DNA of 64,000 bases from a virus. Location: IMG/VR virus record IMGVR_UViG_3300028536_000016, positions 1 through 64,000 of that record; one strand, 5' to 3'. The notes beneath the pieces are model-generated. The model was not told where the DNA came from and searched no databases. It saw only the letters and a program-made list of their open reading frames with translations. Positions 14,382 to 23,274 of the stretch are shown in pieces. Numbering within the stretch: position 1 is the stretch's first letter; every line of letters starts with the position of its first letter. A program made the translations under genes and the position numbers.

Positions 14382-14767
14382 ATACCGCCAAGCTGCGCGA
14401 GCTTCTGGAGGGATGCGAGCCCCTCCTGTCGGGCAACCTCGCCAACCATCCGGTTCGTGGCGACAGCGGGCACCGCATTGTTGGGTTTAAAGTGCCGGCG
14501 GATGTCGCTGGCCTGAGCGACGGCCTATTCATGGCGGATAGGTTGCGGGACATCGCGGTCGCATTGCCCGCCCTGCTCGATGAGGTGGAGCGGCAAGCGG
14601 GGCGGATCGAAGAGCTTGAGATGGAAGCCCGTGTCTTCGACGAAGAACACGTCGACCAAAATCGCATGGTCGATCGCATCGCCGACCTGATCGGCATCCC
14701 GCACGATCAGGAGCTCACTTCAACGGCTTTCGAGATTTGGTTTAGCGCCCTTGGAGATAAATCATGA
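14378..14767 (+). CDS. Hypothetical coiled-coil protein
   Basis: A 129-residue protein. ATG 14378 is chosen from the four-base overlap with the previous stop. Its middle is an acidic coiled coil (PALLDEVERQAGRIEELEME). No family is recognised. Confidence 0.55.
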   Translation: MNTAKLRELLEGCEPLLSGNLANHPVRGDSGHRIVGFKVPADVAGLSDGLFMADRLRDIAVALPALLDEVERQAGRIEELEMEARVFDEEHVDQNRMVDRIADLIGIPHDQELTSTAFEIWFSALGDKS

Positions 14768-15303
14768 CCGACGTGAATGTTGAGCAGGCACACAACCTCG
14801 CTGGCTATATTGAACAACTAGGCATCCCCAAAACACTTGAAGATGCTATCCGCGAGCGGGATGCGTGGGTTGAAACCGCCACGCAGTTCAGCCGCAACGA
14901 AGAATATTACACAGGCTTACTCGACAAGATCGCTGCATCATTGGGCTCTGATGCTTACACATCTGACGATGGCAGCGTGTATGAAGATCCGGTTCGGGCT
15001 AAACTTCCAGAACTGATAGCCCACCGCCTCACCGCGCTATCGTCGGCATCCGGTGACGTGGTGGCGTGGCAATCGATCGAGACCGCGCCCCGAGATGGCA
15101 CGCTCATTGTTGGCCTTGACCGCACCGCTGCAAACACGGCGTGGATGTATCCTTTCGTGATGCAATGGGATCGAATGCATTGGCACTGGAATGATGGCCT
15201 TCAATGGAAACGGTGGCCTGGGGACGGGCCGTTCGTTTGGGCGCCGATACCGTTGCTGCCGACATCCGCTCTCGCCGCCTCGGCGCGGGAGGTGAAGGCG
15301 TGA
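14764..15303 (+). CDS. Protein with DUF551-like C-terminus
   Basis: A 179-residue protein. The first 95 residues are helical and polar. The C-terminal half begins WQSIETAPRDGTLIVGLD and ends with a Trp-rich segment and WAPIPLLP, which is the pattern of DUF551 proteins seen in phages and prophages. A second gene with a related C-terminus lies at 19078. Confidence 0.7.
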   Translation: MTDVNVEQAHNLAGYIEQLGIPKTLEDAIRERDAWVETATQFSRNEEYYTGLLDKIAASLGSDAYTSDDGSVYEDPVRAKLPELIAHRLTALSSASGDVVAWQSIETAPRDGTLIVGLDRTAANTAWMYPFVMQWDRMHWHWNDGLQWKRWPGDGPFVWAPIPLLPTSALAASAREVKA

Positions 15304-16076
15304 GCGTTCCAAATCTCATAGAGCGTGACGCTGACGGCGTGGGCCATGTTGTCGCCCTGTCTGGCGGTGACGATAGCTCATGCTTGGCTGTGAAGCTTCA
15401 GCAGGTTGAGCCGCGCCCATATACCTACGTCTGCACGCCAACCGGGGACGAGCTTCCCGAAATGTTCGACCATTGGCGCGAGCTGGGCGATCGGCTTGGC
15501 AAGCGTATTACGCCAGTGATCACGAATACCCTGTCAGCGCTGATCCGGCAGGAGGGAATGCTTCCCAACTTTCGGGCACGGTTCTGCACCCGCAAGCTTA
15601 AAATCGAGCCCTATAAGGCGTGGCTCTCTCGCCAAGCGGCACACGGTCCGATTGTGTCCTATGTCGGCCTTCGTGCGGATGAGCCCGGCAGAGCGGGCGG
15701 CGCATATGACGATATTCCGGGCGTTACCATGCGCTTCCCCTTGCGAGAATGGGGCATGAACGACCCGATGGTTCACGCATTCAACGCAGAAAACGGAATA
15801 ACCATTCCGCGCCGAACGGACTGCGCGCGTTGCTACCACCAGCGCATCGGCGAGTGGTTCGAACTGTGGAGGGATCACCGTGATATCTTCATGGACGCCG
15901 TGTCGGATGAAACCGAGTTCGGCCACACGTATCGGACGCCCGGTCGTGATAGCTGGCCCACTGGATTGGCGGACCTGCATTACGCTTTCGACGAGGGCCG
16001 CGTGCCGACTACTAGCCTTAATCGACTAACCCGTGAACGCATGGAGGCCGGCGGTTGCCGGGTATGCTCGCTATGA
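15300..16076 (+). CDS. PP-loop ATPase, PAPS-reductase-like
   Basis: A 258-residue protein with GTG start in a four-base overlap. ALSGGDDSSCLA (residues 19-30) is the SGGxDS PP-loop that binds ATP or an adenylated substrate. TPTGDELPEM and FRARFCTRKLKIEP follow the PAPS reductase/DndC-like layout. Cysteines in FCTRKLK, DCARCYHQ and the terminal GGCRVCSL could hold an Fe-S cluster. Family members reduce sulfur carriers or modify DNA or tRNA; which applies here is unknown, though a DNA-modification role is attractive near a methylase gene. Confidence 0.85.
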   Translation: MSVPNLIERDADGVGHVVALSGGDDSSCLAVKLQQVEPRPYTYVCTPTGDELPEMFDHWRELGDRLGKRITPVITNTLSALIRQEGMLPNFRARFCTRKLKIEPYKAWLSRQAAHGPIVSYVGLRADEPGRAGGAYDDIPGVTMRFPLREWGMNDPMVHAFNAENGITIPRRTDCARCYHQRIGEWFELWRDHRDIFMDAVSDETEFGHTYRTPGRDSWPTGLADLHYAFDEGRVPTTSLNRLTRERMEAGGCRVCSL

Positions 16077-16291
16077 ACGACACGCCATCAACGCCTCACC
16101 AACCGCGCCAGCGGGTCCGCTGCGTTTTCGCTGACGAACGCGAAGGCGTCGTGATCGAAAGCAACTCGCGCAGTACCCTCATTGAGTTCGAAGATGAAGA
16201 AGGCGGGAAATCCTACACGCACCAAAAATGGCTCCCCACGCGGCATTGGGTGGCAATTCCCGCCATCAATCAAAACGAGGGCGGGAAATGA
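16073..16291 (+). CDS. Small beta-rich hypothetical protein
   Basis: A 72-residue protein; ATG 16073 overlaps the previous stop by four bases. RVRCVFADEREGVVIESNS and TLIEFEDEEG are consistent with a small SH3-like barrel. No family is recognised. Confidence 0.55.
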   Translation: MNDTPSTPHQPRQRVRCVFADEREGVVIESNSRSTLIEFEDEEGGKSYTHQKWLPTRHWVAIPAINQNEGGK

Positions 16292-16617
16292 TCCGCAAGG
16301 AGTGCCCTAGCTATCAGATCAGCATCTTCATCGCTGGCGATCCATGGAAAGCGCAGCAGGTATGCCGCGAGTATTGTGATGACATTGGCTTTTGCATCAC
16401 GGTAACAGAGTCGACCTACGTTTATCGAGGGGATGACGAGATCGGCGTAATTGTCGGCGTCATCAACTATCCGCGCTTCCCGATGAGCCCAGAAGGCTTG
16501 TTCGGACATGCGTCTCTTATCGCCGGTAGATTGCGTGAGGCCTTGGGCCAAGACAGCTACACCATCCAAACGCCCGATAAGACCGTCTGGATTAGCTACC
16601 GGGAGCAAGACGCATGA
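16288..16617 (+). CDS. Hypothetical protein
   Basis: A 109-residue alpha/beta protein; start fixed by an ATGA overlap. It contains YQISIFIAGDPWKAQQVCREYCDD and EIGVIVGVINYPRFP. No family is recognised. Confidence 0.6.
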   Translation: MIRKECPSYQISIFIAGDPWKAQQVCREYCDDIGFCITVTESTYVYRGDDEIGVIVGVINYPRFPMSPEGLFGHASLIAGRLREALGQDSYTIQTPDKTVWISYREQDA

Positions 16618-17747
16618 CCGACGAGACCACCCGCGCGGAGGCTGTGACGATCCCCGAAGGTTACGCGCTCGTGCCGATCGAGCCGACTGAGGCGATGGTA
16701 GATGCGGCTACATGGGAAGGCCCACCAAGAGGGGCCCCATGGAGCGATTTGAAAGACGATGTCCGTGAGCGCTGGTCTGATATGCTCGCCGCATCCCCAG
16801 CACCGCAGCCCGAGGCGCAAGCGTCCGGCTTCGCGGAAGGCGTCGAGGCGGCTGCTAAGGTGGCGGAAAAATGGTGCACGTCTCAGCCTGCTCTAAGTAG
16901 CAGAGATCGAATGTTCGCATCGATCAATATTACTAATGCAATCCGCGCCTTGAAGCCCGTGGAGGCCGCGCCTGCGCCCCATTGGTCAACGCCGCTCGGT
17001 GGCATTATCGAAGCTCGCGGAGTGCTTCAGCAGGCGCGAAAAGACGTGCTTGCCGAAAAGGAGCGTAACAGCCATCTCAAAGGCGTTTACGAGCCGGTGC
17101 TGGGCGCGTTAGAGCCTGCCCTTAGCGTCCTAGCGTGCCTTGCCGCCACCTCCCAACCCTCTGCGAGCGAGGTGGAGCGGGATGCGCACTGGCTAATCGA
17201 ACGCCGCTGTTCACCATCGCTCTATCTGACCGGAAGATATTGCCTCGGCGGGCAGACCAGCGACGTAGACCACGCTGCTCGTTTCGCGACCAAACGCGAG
17301 GCCCAAGAGGCTTTGCGGGTGATGCCGTCGCTCCCCCATGAAAGAGCAGAATTCTTCGTTGCCGAGCATATTTGGGTCGATGGAGTGTATGCCGACGCAA
17401 TCCTCTCCACCATCGCGCCGCCACGAACAGCCGAACCCTTGCATTTTCCGACCGCCGAAGAATGGCAGGCACACACCGAAGCTGATCGGGCGGCATTTCT
17501 GGAGCAATATCGAGCCGCAGCCATCGCGTCGCCAGCGGACTTGCGAGGGTGGGTTGTGAAATCCGGTGACGGCAGACGGTTTCGCACATGGCGCGATGGA
17601 TTTTCAGCGTGGACTGACGACTGCGAGTGCGCGACGCGCTATGCCCGCCGACAAGATGCGGAAGCCGTTCATAAAGAAGACGAGGATGCGTGGTTCGTCG
17701 TGCCCTTCCCCGCCCTCGCGCGCTCCGCAGATCGGGAGGTGGGGTGA
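16614..17747 (+). CDS. Modular hypothetical protein
   Basis: A 377-residue protein built of unrelated-looking segments: an N-terminal PEGYALVPIEPTEAMVDAAT unit like those at 20040 and 48257, Ala/Pro-rich linkers, a helical middle (LKGVYEPVLGALEPAL) and a C-terminal beta-rich region (GWVVKSGDGRRFRTWRDGFSAW). Phages often carry such composites of small recurrent units. No enzyme motif is seen. Confidence 0.6.
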   Translation: MTDETTRAEAVTIPEGYALVPIEPTEAMVDAATWEGPPRGAPWSDLKDDVRERWSDMLAASPAPQPEAQASGFAEGVEAAAKVAEKWCTSQPALSSRDRMFASINITNAIRALKPVEAAPAPHWSTPLGGIIEARGVLQQARKDVLAEKERNSHLKGVYEPVLGALEPALSVLACLAATSQPSASEVERDAHWLIERRCSPSLYLTGRYCLGGQTSDVDHAARFATKREAQEALRVMPSLPHERAEFFVAEHIWVDGVYADAILSTIAPPRTAEPLHFPTAEEWQAHTEADRAAFLEQYRAAAIASPADLRGWVVKSGDGRRFRTWRDGFSAWTDDCECATRYARRQDAEAVHKEDEDAWFVVPFPALARSADREVG

Positions 17748-17971
17748 TGAAAGCGCATTACTTTGAGCTAGCCGAAGCCGATCAGGACGACTGGCAGTTA
17801 GGCATGGCAAAGATGCAGGGTTATGTTCCGCAAACATGCCTGCTCGGCGGTGTTGTCGTGATGGCCGAAGTATCGGCCGGCAGAAATCCATGTTGGGGTT
17901 GCGCGGGGCCACGGGCTCGGTGTCACGGGAAACCCATCTCCACTGTCGCGCGCGCGGAGGCGGGGGAGTGA
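17747..17971 (+). CDS. Small Cys-rich hypothetical protein
   Basis: A 74-residue protein overlapping the previous stop by one base (TGATG). The C-terminal half has PCWGCAGPRARCHG, a possible zinc site. It overlaps the methylase start by one base. Function unknown. Confidence 0.5.
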   Translation: MKAHYFELAEADQDDWQLGMAKMQGYVPQTCLLGGVVVMAEVSAGRNPCWGCAGPRARCHGKPISTVARAEAGE

Positions 17972-18837
17972 TGGCGAAAATGCCCGCGTCGTCCCGTCCG
18001 CTCCTCCGTTGGCATGGCGGCAAATGGCTCCTGGCGCCGTGGATCATCTCGCACTTTCCGCCGCATCGGACCTATGTCGAGCCGTTTGGTGGAGCAGCCT
18101 CGGTCCTGATCCGCAAAGAGCGCTCCTATGCCGAGGTTTACAACGATCTCGACGATGACGTGGTGAACCTGTTTCGGGTGATCCGGGACGATGAGCAGTC
18201 GGAGGCACTCCACTTCGCCGTGCTGCACACACCGTTCGCCCGCACCGAATTTAATGAGGCTTATCTCCCGACGAACGATCCCGTCGAGAAGGCGCGCCGG
18301 CTCATCATCCGGTCGTTCATGGGCTTCGGTTCGGGTGGGCATAACAACGCGCGCCCGACAGGCTTTCGCGCGAACAGCAATCGCTCAGGCACCACGCCGG
18401 CCGGCGATTGGACGAACTACAATGAGGCGCTTGAACTGATCATATGGCGCGTTCGTGGCCTTGTAATCGAACATCGCCCGGCGATCGAGGTCATGGCCCA
18501 ACAGGATCAGCCGACGACGCTGCACTACGTCGATCCGCCCTATGTCCACGCAACCAGGTCGAAGGCGAAAAACTCGACGCGGAAGAATTACGCGCACGAG
18601 ATGACGGATGACGATCACCGCAAGCTGCTCGACTTTCTGCCGACGCTCAAAGGTATGGTCGTCCTCTCCGGCTATCCGACACCGATGTATGACCATGCCC
18701 TGACGGGCTGGGAGCGCGTCGAGCGTCTCGCACTGGCAGACGGTGCCCGCGAGCGCACCGAAGTCCTGTGGATCAACCAGCCGGCATCGGCGGCACGTCA
18801 CATCGCTCAACCGTCATTTGCAGGAATCGCAGCATGA
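17971..18837 (+). CDS. DNA N6-adenine methyltransferase, Dam / D12 class
   Basis: A 288-residue protein. ATG 17971 overlaps the previous TGA; upstream in-frame codons lie in another gene. LLRWHGGKWLLAPWI is the N-terminal motif X, VEPFGGAASV (36-45) motif I, YNDLDDDVVNLFR motif II, and DPPY (188-191) motif IV. This is the full alpha-type Dam layout. It would methylate adenine in phage or host DNA, most simply to resist host restriction. Confidence 0.9.
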   Translation: MAKMPASSRPLLRWHGGKWLLAPWIISHFPPHRTYVEPFGGAASVLIRKERSYAEVYNDLDDDVVNLFRVIRDDEQSEALHFAVLHTPFARTEFNEAYLPTNDPVEKARRLIIRSFMGFGSGGHNNARPTGFRANSNRSGTTPAGDWTNYNEALELIIWRVRGLVIEHRPAIEVMAQQDQPTTLHYVDPPYVHATRSKAKNSTRKNYAHEMTDDDHRKLLDFLPTLKGMVVLSGYPTPMYDHALTGWERVERLALADGARERTEVLWINQPASAARHIAQPSFAGIAA

Positions 18838-18923
18838 CCACCCGCAAAACGAGCCACACCTGGGAATGGTGGGCCGGCGTCGTCGGGGAGCCGGGCTATC
18901 GGCGGAAGGGGGTTCGGTTGTGA
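18834..18923 (+). CDS. 29-residue microprotein
   Basis: A short ORF linking the methylase to the next gene, with four-base overlaps on both sides. It encodes TTRKTSHTWEWWAGVVGEPG followed by a basic end. The overlaps are the only evidence for translation. Confidence 0.4.
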   Translation: MTTRKTSHTWEWWAGVVGEPGYRRKGVRL

Positions 18924-19081
18924 GCAAGGCTGATACCTGCATTCCGCTCGGCATATGCACCGTCGCCGCCACTATGGTTTCCGGCGGCTGTGCACAGAAT
19001 GGCGGTTATTTCGTCGCCATCGCCGCAGCACTTGTTGCCGCTGGCTTAGCGCTGTTTCTTGTTGTGGAGTACAAGCGATGA
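18920..19081 (+). CDS. 53-residue membrane protein
   Basis: GTG start in a four-base overlap. It has a short Cys-containing N-terminal hydrophobic stretch and one clear C-terminal transmembrane helix (FVAIAAALVAAGLALFLVV) ending in a short basic tail (EYKR). Function unknown. Confidence 0.5.
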   Translation: MSKADTCIPLGICTVAATMVSGGCAQNGGYFVAIAAALVAAGLALFLVVEYKR

Positions 19082-19491
19082 GTGATCGCCAGGCCATCGC
19101 TGCGGCCGATCTCAAGGGATGCCCGTTTTGTGGGGGTGAGGGACTCGTCCATCGCGGCCCGTTTGGAGGCAGCGCTTTAGGCTGTTGGATCTCGTGCGTG
19201 GGGACTGACTGTCACGTCGTACCGCGCGCAAAAGGGTCGGACGAAGCATCTGCAAGCGCGGCTTGGAACGCTCGGGTTGAACGCTGCGGGCCAGATGGTT
19301 CGCAGTCTGCCGTCATGGGCTGGCGGCCCATTTCGAGCAGCCCCATCCCTGAATATATTGATGTCGTTGTTGGCTGGTGGTTCTCGGCACCTGGCATGGG
19401 GTCATCGTGGGAAACCGACACTGACATACTGAATGATTCAGCCACCCACTGGACGCCCCTACCATCCCCGCCAGCTTCGGGAGCGGTGTGA
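19078..19491 (+). CDS. Lar-like zinc finger protein with DUF551-type tail
   Basis: A 137-residue protein. The N-terminus DLKGCPFCGGEGLVHRG ... CVGTDCHV ... SASAAWNAR follows the Lar (restriction alleviation) type zinc domain. The second half starts MGWRPISSSPIPEYIDVVVGWW and ends HWTPLPSPP, a DUF551-like unit. Lar proteins of the Rac prophage relieve type I restriction, but many Lar-like phage proteins are untested, so the anti-restriction role is inferred. Confidence 0.65.
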   Translation: MSDRQAIAAADLKGCPFCGGEGLVHRGPFGGSALGCWISCVGTDCHVVPRAKGSDEASASAAWNARVERCGPDGSQSAVMGWRPISSSPIPEYIDVVVGWWFSAPGMGSSWETDTDILNDSATHWTPLPSPPASGAV

Positions 19492-19712
19492 TGAAAGACG
19501 TGCAGGCGTGCGGATGCGCGGCGATCGAATGCCTTACTTTTGGCTGCAAGCTCCAGCGCGCTCTGACGCCTGGTGTGCCTAACCTAAGTGGTGGCATCTT
19601 GATTCCACACATCCCGGCTGGGTGCATCTGTCCTCCAACTAGCGAGCAGACATGCCAGTCGCCGATATGTCCACGTAAGCCAATACCGAGCGTAGGAGGC
19701 CCGCGCCCATGA
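19488..19712 (+). CDS. Small Cys-rich protein
   Basis: A 74-residue protein (GTG 19488 or ATG 19491) with ten or so cysteines in ACGCAAIECLTFGCK and CICPPTSEQTCQSPICP. It may bind zinc. No family is recognised. Confidence 0.5.
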   Translation: MMKDVQACGCAAIECLTFGCKLQRALTPGVPNLSGGILIPHIPAGCICPPTSEQTCQSPICPRKPIPSVGGPRP

Positions 19713-20050
19713 CCGACATTGACGTGATGGTAGAGCGGTTGCAAGAGACCTCCACGGTCCGCGACGAGTTTGGGACTTGGACGCCACTTTGGAATCCCGA
19801 TGGCCCACGCGCCGCCGAAATGCTCCTGGCACTGAAGGCTGAGCGAGATATGTTGCGGGAGAGGCTTCAACCTTTTGCGTCGCTGTGCGAACAATTTCAT
19901 CAGGCATATATGCACATCGTGGGCATTGGGATCGATGGTCTGTTAGACGAAACACCCTTGCCGGTCGGCGGCCAAGCAGCTTCGTGCTTCATCTCAGTCG
20001 GAGACCTTATCCGCGCCCGCCAAGCACTGGAGGCCGATCGTGACGAGTAG
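19709..20050 (+). CDS. Hypothetical coiled-coil protein
   Basis: A 113-residue helical protein with a coiled-coil centre (AAEMLLALKAERDMLRERL). Four-base overlap upstream, eleven-base overlap downstream. No family is recognised. Confidence 0.55.
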   Translation: MTDIDVMVERLQETSTVRDEFGTWTPLWNPDGPRAAEMLLALKAERDMLRERLQPFASLCEQFHQAYMHIVGIGIDGLLDETPLPVGGQAASCFISVGDLIRARQALEADRDE

Positions 20051-20345
20051 GGTGGTGGAGCAGGTAGCGCGAGCGATCCATCAGCATGTCCTGGACAATG
20101 AGGAACCCGGTGAAATCCGCACTTTTGATGATTGTCGCGAGGCCGCTTTGAGAATGGCCTCTGTCGCGATCGAGGCTATGCGCGAGCCTACGCCAGAGAT
20201 GGTAGAGATCGGCGCCAACATCACGTCGACCGTCCCGATACCAATCGCTGCCCTACAAATCTGGCGCGCCATGATCGATGCCGCACTCGTGAGGAGGCTA
20301 GGCATGGATAGGCACGAGACCGCCATAGGTCCACAGCCAAAATAA
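20040..20345 (+). CDS. Small recurrent phage protein (MREPTPEM type)
   Basis: A 101-residue protein with GTG start. The pattern VEQVARAIHQH ... AIEAMREPTPEMVEIGA ... WRAMIDAAL recurs in the gene at 48257 and is common in phages of alphaproteobacteria. Its function is unknown. It ends the tightly overlapped early polycistron. Confidence 0.65.
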   Translation: MTSRVVEQVARAIHQHVLDNEEPGEIRTFDDCREAALRMASVAIEAMREPTPEMVEIGANITSTVPIPIAALQIWRAMIDAALVRRLGMDRHETAIGPQPK

Positions 20346-20380
20346 GCGTACACCGTCTCAGCCAATCAGGGAACGCCATC

Positions 20381-22309
20381 ATGACCACTCCAATCCTCAC
20401 CGGGACTCCGCCCACGAAAGCCCCAGTCGGCTCAACCTACAGCGCCACATTCACCATCACGGGCGGAACACCACCCTATGTCGCAGCGGGCTTCAAAGGC
20501 TCCAATCCCGGCTTGATCATCACCGTCAATGGCAATGACGCGACCGTGACGGGTCCGCTCAAGAGCGCGGGTGCGTTCAAGAATCTGATCGCACAGGTCC
20601 GGGACAGCAAAGGCGCGGTCGGGCAGTCGCCGCGCTGGACGCTGACGGTTGCGGGGACGGTGCCGCCCGTGGTTGTGCCGCCGGTCACACCGCCCGTCAC
20701 GTCTCCCGGCACGCGCCCAGTTGGTGCTGGGTTCCGGCCGCCATTCCTGCCGCCCGTCTATACTGCGCCTCCAAGTCAGTTTCCGAAGCTATCAACCTAC
20801 AAGTCGCTGGGCGCCGCCCTCGATGCGAATGTCGGAAAGGCCATCATCGTTGACGTGGATATGAGCGTAACCTCGGCGGATCTATGCCGGCATCAGGTCG
20901 CGCTCTATGGGCAAGCAATAGGCGGCCGGAAGCCAAAGCTGACTTATACGGGCCAGATATCCCAACTCACGCCAGCATTGCTCTATGCGGTCGATGGAGA
21001 CCATATCGCGCGCGGGATTGAGTTCGTCGGGTTTGGCGACATCTTCGACATCGCGATCCCATCGATCAATCCTGCCCCATACAGCTATCATTCTGGTGAC
21101 GCCTACGGGTTCGCGCGCGCGGTCCCGCAGGGCATGGGCATGTCATCGTCCAAGAATAAGGGTGTTGGCCTTTCAATCGACACGAAGAAATATCCTCTCA
21201 TTGTCGGCGGCGAAGGACCGACTTGGGACATCGTGGATTGTGATTTCACCAATTGCGAGCAGGTCGGACAGGCCAATTCCGATAGCCTTACCCTCGCTCC
21301 CGTCATTGCAGGTGGCTGGCATCTGGTGGGCACATATGGCGGCCTACTGTGCAACACCACCGTCAATCCCGACCGATGGTTGGGCGACGTCTTGTGGGAG
21401 AAATGCACGGCAGCTAATGGGCGGCTCCAGCCGCTGAACAACAGCCACGGTCAGCACACGCTCTTCAAGTTCGGGATCGAAAATCCTGTCCACAAACTCA
21501 TTCGCCGCCAGAATGGCGCCATGCATAATATCACGGGCTCCTATATCCAGGATGGGCCTGAGCATGTTGATACCAATAGCGCGGTCATCTGGGATTGGCG
21601 CAACGATCAGGCCGCGAGCTTTCCCTCGGTCTCGTCCCCCAAAGATTCAGTCGGCAAGGTTTGCGGTCTCGACATCGGCTGGATCTTATCCGACCATGTA
21701 CAGGGCCTAGGCGGAAATGAGGACGCAAACGCGGGATATTGGAAGACGCTCGGCCTATCAATGCACGATATCGTGCTGAAATCTCCCGGTGCGGCTGATT
21801 TGCGGAAAGTCACAGGTGGCCCGGAGCAGGATGGTTGCGAGTTCGGCATTGGTGGAAAACAGCCGGGCGATTTCGATGGTGCGGCACAAGATGCGAAGGT
21901 TCTTGTTTGGAATCTCGCGATCATCGATTCGCCGCCAGCCCTCATCGATCCTTGTGTTGGCCTGTTCGGCTTCAAGATGGATGGGTACGGGGTTCCGACC
22001 TATCAGTGCAATATCACGTTCGTGCGCGGCATGATCAAGACCAAGGGCTATGGCGGCCTACTGCGCAATTACGGCAATTTTCCCAAAGGTCTCTTCATGG
22101 ATAATATCGGGTTCGTGGATTGCGAATTCGCACAGGATGGCGCTGGGGTTCGCAATCACCAGTTCTCCGGTACGGGAAGCCTGTCCAATGTCTGGTATTA
22201 CGGTGGGAGCGGTGGTTGCCCGATCGACGCTGGCACGGGCATCAAGATCGATGGGCCGCCCAAACAGCTAACGGCTCTTCCGGTATATTTCGGTTCGGAG
22301 TATGCATAG
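20381..22309 (+). CDS. Ig-like / beta-helix spike protein
   Basis: A 642-residue protein. Residues 5-90 form a bacterial Ig-like domain of the He_PIG kind (GTPPTKAPVGSTYSATFTITGG). A Pro/Val linker (PPVVVPPVTPPVTSP) follows. The remaining 500 residues have the turn-rich repeating pattern of a right-handed beta-helix (WDIVDCDFTNCE, HNITGSYIQDGPEHVD, MDNIGFVDCEFAQDGAG). Such proteins are receptor-binding spikes or polysaccharide depolymerases. It is the only large virion-type gene on the plus strand after 3.6 kb and lies beside lysis genes. Confidence 0.75.
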   Translation: MTTPILTGTPPTKAPVGSTYSATFTITGGTPPYVAAGFKGSNPGLIITVNGNDATVTGPLKSAGAFKNLIAQVRDSKGAVGQSPRWTLTVAGTVPPVVVPPVTPPVTSPGTRPVGAGFRPPFLPPVYTAPPSQFPKLSTYKSLGAALDANVGKAIIVDVDMSVTSADLCRHQVALYGQAIGGRKPKLTYTGQISQLTPALLYAVDGDHIARGIEFVGFGDIFDIAIPSINPAPYSYHSGDAYGFARAVPQGMGMSSSKNKGVGLSIDTKKYPLIVGGEGPTWDIVDCDFTNCEQVGQANSDSLTLAPVIAGGWHLVGTYGGLLCNTTVNPDRWLGDVLWEKCTAANGRLQPLNNSHGQHTLFKFGIENPVHKLIRRQNGAMHNITGSYIQDGPEHVDTNSAVIWDWRNDQAASFPSVSSPKDSVGKVCGLDIGWILSDHVQGLGGNEDANAGYWKTLGLSMHDIVLKSPGAADLRKVTGGPEQDGCEFGIGGKQPGDFDGAAQDAKVLVWNLAIIDSPPALIDPCVGLFGFKMDGYGVPTYQCNITFVRGMIKTKGYGGLLRNYGNFPKGLFMDNIGFVDCEFAQDGAGVRNHQFSGTGSLSNVWYYGGSGGCPIDAGTGIKIDGPPKQLTALPVYFGSEYA

Positions 22310-22394
22310 CCTTTAGCGCGTGATCCGTAGTTGTTTTGCTTCTCTGATTAAATGCGCCACCGGGAAATCCGGGGTGCTCAGGAGAGGATCGGAT

Positions 22395-22478
22395 ATGAGC
22401 TTGCGGATCATCATGCTGGCGTCGGTACTGCTTTGGGTAGGAATTGTCTCGATGTTGTGGCGAATGATCATCGCATGA
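22395..22478 (+). CDS. 27-residue transmembrane microprotein
   Basis: A short ORF with GGAGAGG eight bases before ATG. It encodes a single hydrophobic helix (IIMLASVLLWVGIVSML) with basic residues at each end. It lies just upstream of a terminator and the endolysin gene, so a lysis-linked role is possible. Confidence 0.45.
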   Translation: MSLRIIMLASVLLWVGIVSMLWRMIIA

Positions 22479-22538
22479 CAGTTGGTCGCCAGCCCGCTAT
22501 ACAGGTCGGGTCAATCTTGGCGACTGACGAAAATTAAG

Positions 22539-22572
22539 CGGCCCGCTGGATCAATCTCGCGGGCCGTTTTTT
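22539..22572 (+). terminator. Rho-independent terminator
   Basis: A perfect 8-bp stem CGGCCCGC / GCGGGCCG (22539-22546 and 22559-22566) is followed by six T residues. It would end transcripts of the spike and the early operon, and separates them from the hydrolase gene at 22687, which must then have its own promoter or rely on read-through. The 114 bases between terminator and start hold no promoter that I can support. Confidence 0.9.
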
Positions 22573-22686
22573 GATTAACCCGATGTTTAGAGAACCGCCT
22601 TAAAGCGGATGAACCCGCAAGGGCGGCGATGCACCTAACGGCAAATTGGATGCACCGCCTAACCGACGATGAGGGAGATCATCGAA

Positions 22687-23274
22687 ATGGCTATCAGGAC
22701 TATAGGCGCGTTCTGCGCTTCGTTTCTATCCCTTTTGACGCCGCACCATGAGGGACCACACGGGGTCACGATCGCGCTGGATGATGCGGCGCCCTATCGC
22801 GCGCATCACGAGCCATGGCGGTCCCCGTTGTCGCCGCATGACCAGCTCGTCTATGTCCTCACCCAGAACCTATGGGGCGAGTGTCGCGGTGCGAAGGATC
22901 GGAACGGCTGCTATATGGATGTCGCTAGCGTGCACCTCAATCGTGCGAAGGCCAATCTGCCGGGCCGCTATGGGTCTGGCCTGCGGGGCGTGATCGAGCA
23001 CCCCTATGCCTTCTCATGCCGCAACGAGAACGATCCCGGCCGCGAGATGATGCGCCGCATAGCGCTGGGCCTCGTGCCCAAGAGCAGTCCTGACTTCATA
23101 TCGTGGGTGCAGGCAAAGGGCGTGGCGCGCATGGCCGTCAATGGACATCTCAGCGATACCGTCCACCGCGCGACATTCTATCGGACGCGGGCCGTCAAGC
23201 CCGCATGGTTGCGCGAAGTTCGCTTGGTCGTGAGCGGTCGAGACCATGATTATTACGTGCTGCGGAGGGGATGA
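22687..23274 (+). CDS. Cell wall hydrolase, SleB type (Hydrolase_2)
   Basis: A 195-residue protein. ATG 22687 with GAGGGAG nine bases upstream is preferred over ATG 22669. A short hydrophobic N-terminus (TIGAFCASFLSLL) may be a signal or anchor. The catalytic domain shows VYVLTQNLWGECRGAKDRNG (Glu of GECRG as likely catalytic residue), VASVHLNRA and AFSCRNENDPG, the pattern of SleB-like peptidoglycan hydrolases. It forms a lysis cassette with the lipoprotein behind it. Confidence 0.85.
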   Translation: MAIRTIGAFCASFLSLLTPHHEGPHGVTIALDDAAPYRAHHEPWRSPLSPHDQLVYVLTQNLWGECRGAKDRNGCYMDVASVHLNRAKANLPGRYGSGLRGVIEHPYAFSCRNENDPGREMMRRIALGLVPKSSPDFISWVQAKGVARMAVNGHLSDTVHRATFYRTRAVKPAWLREVRLVVSGRDHDYYVLRRG

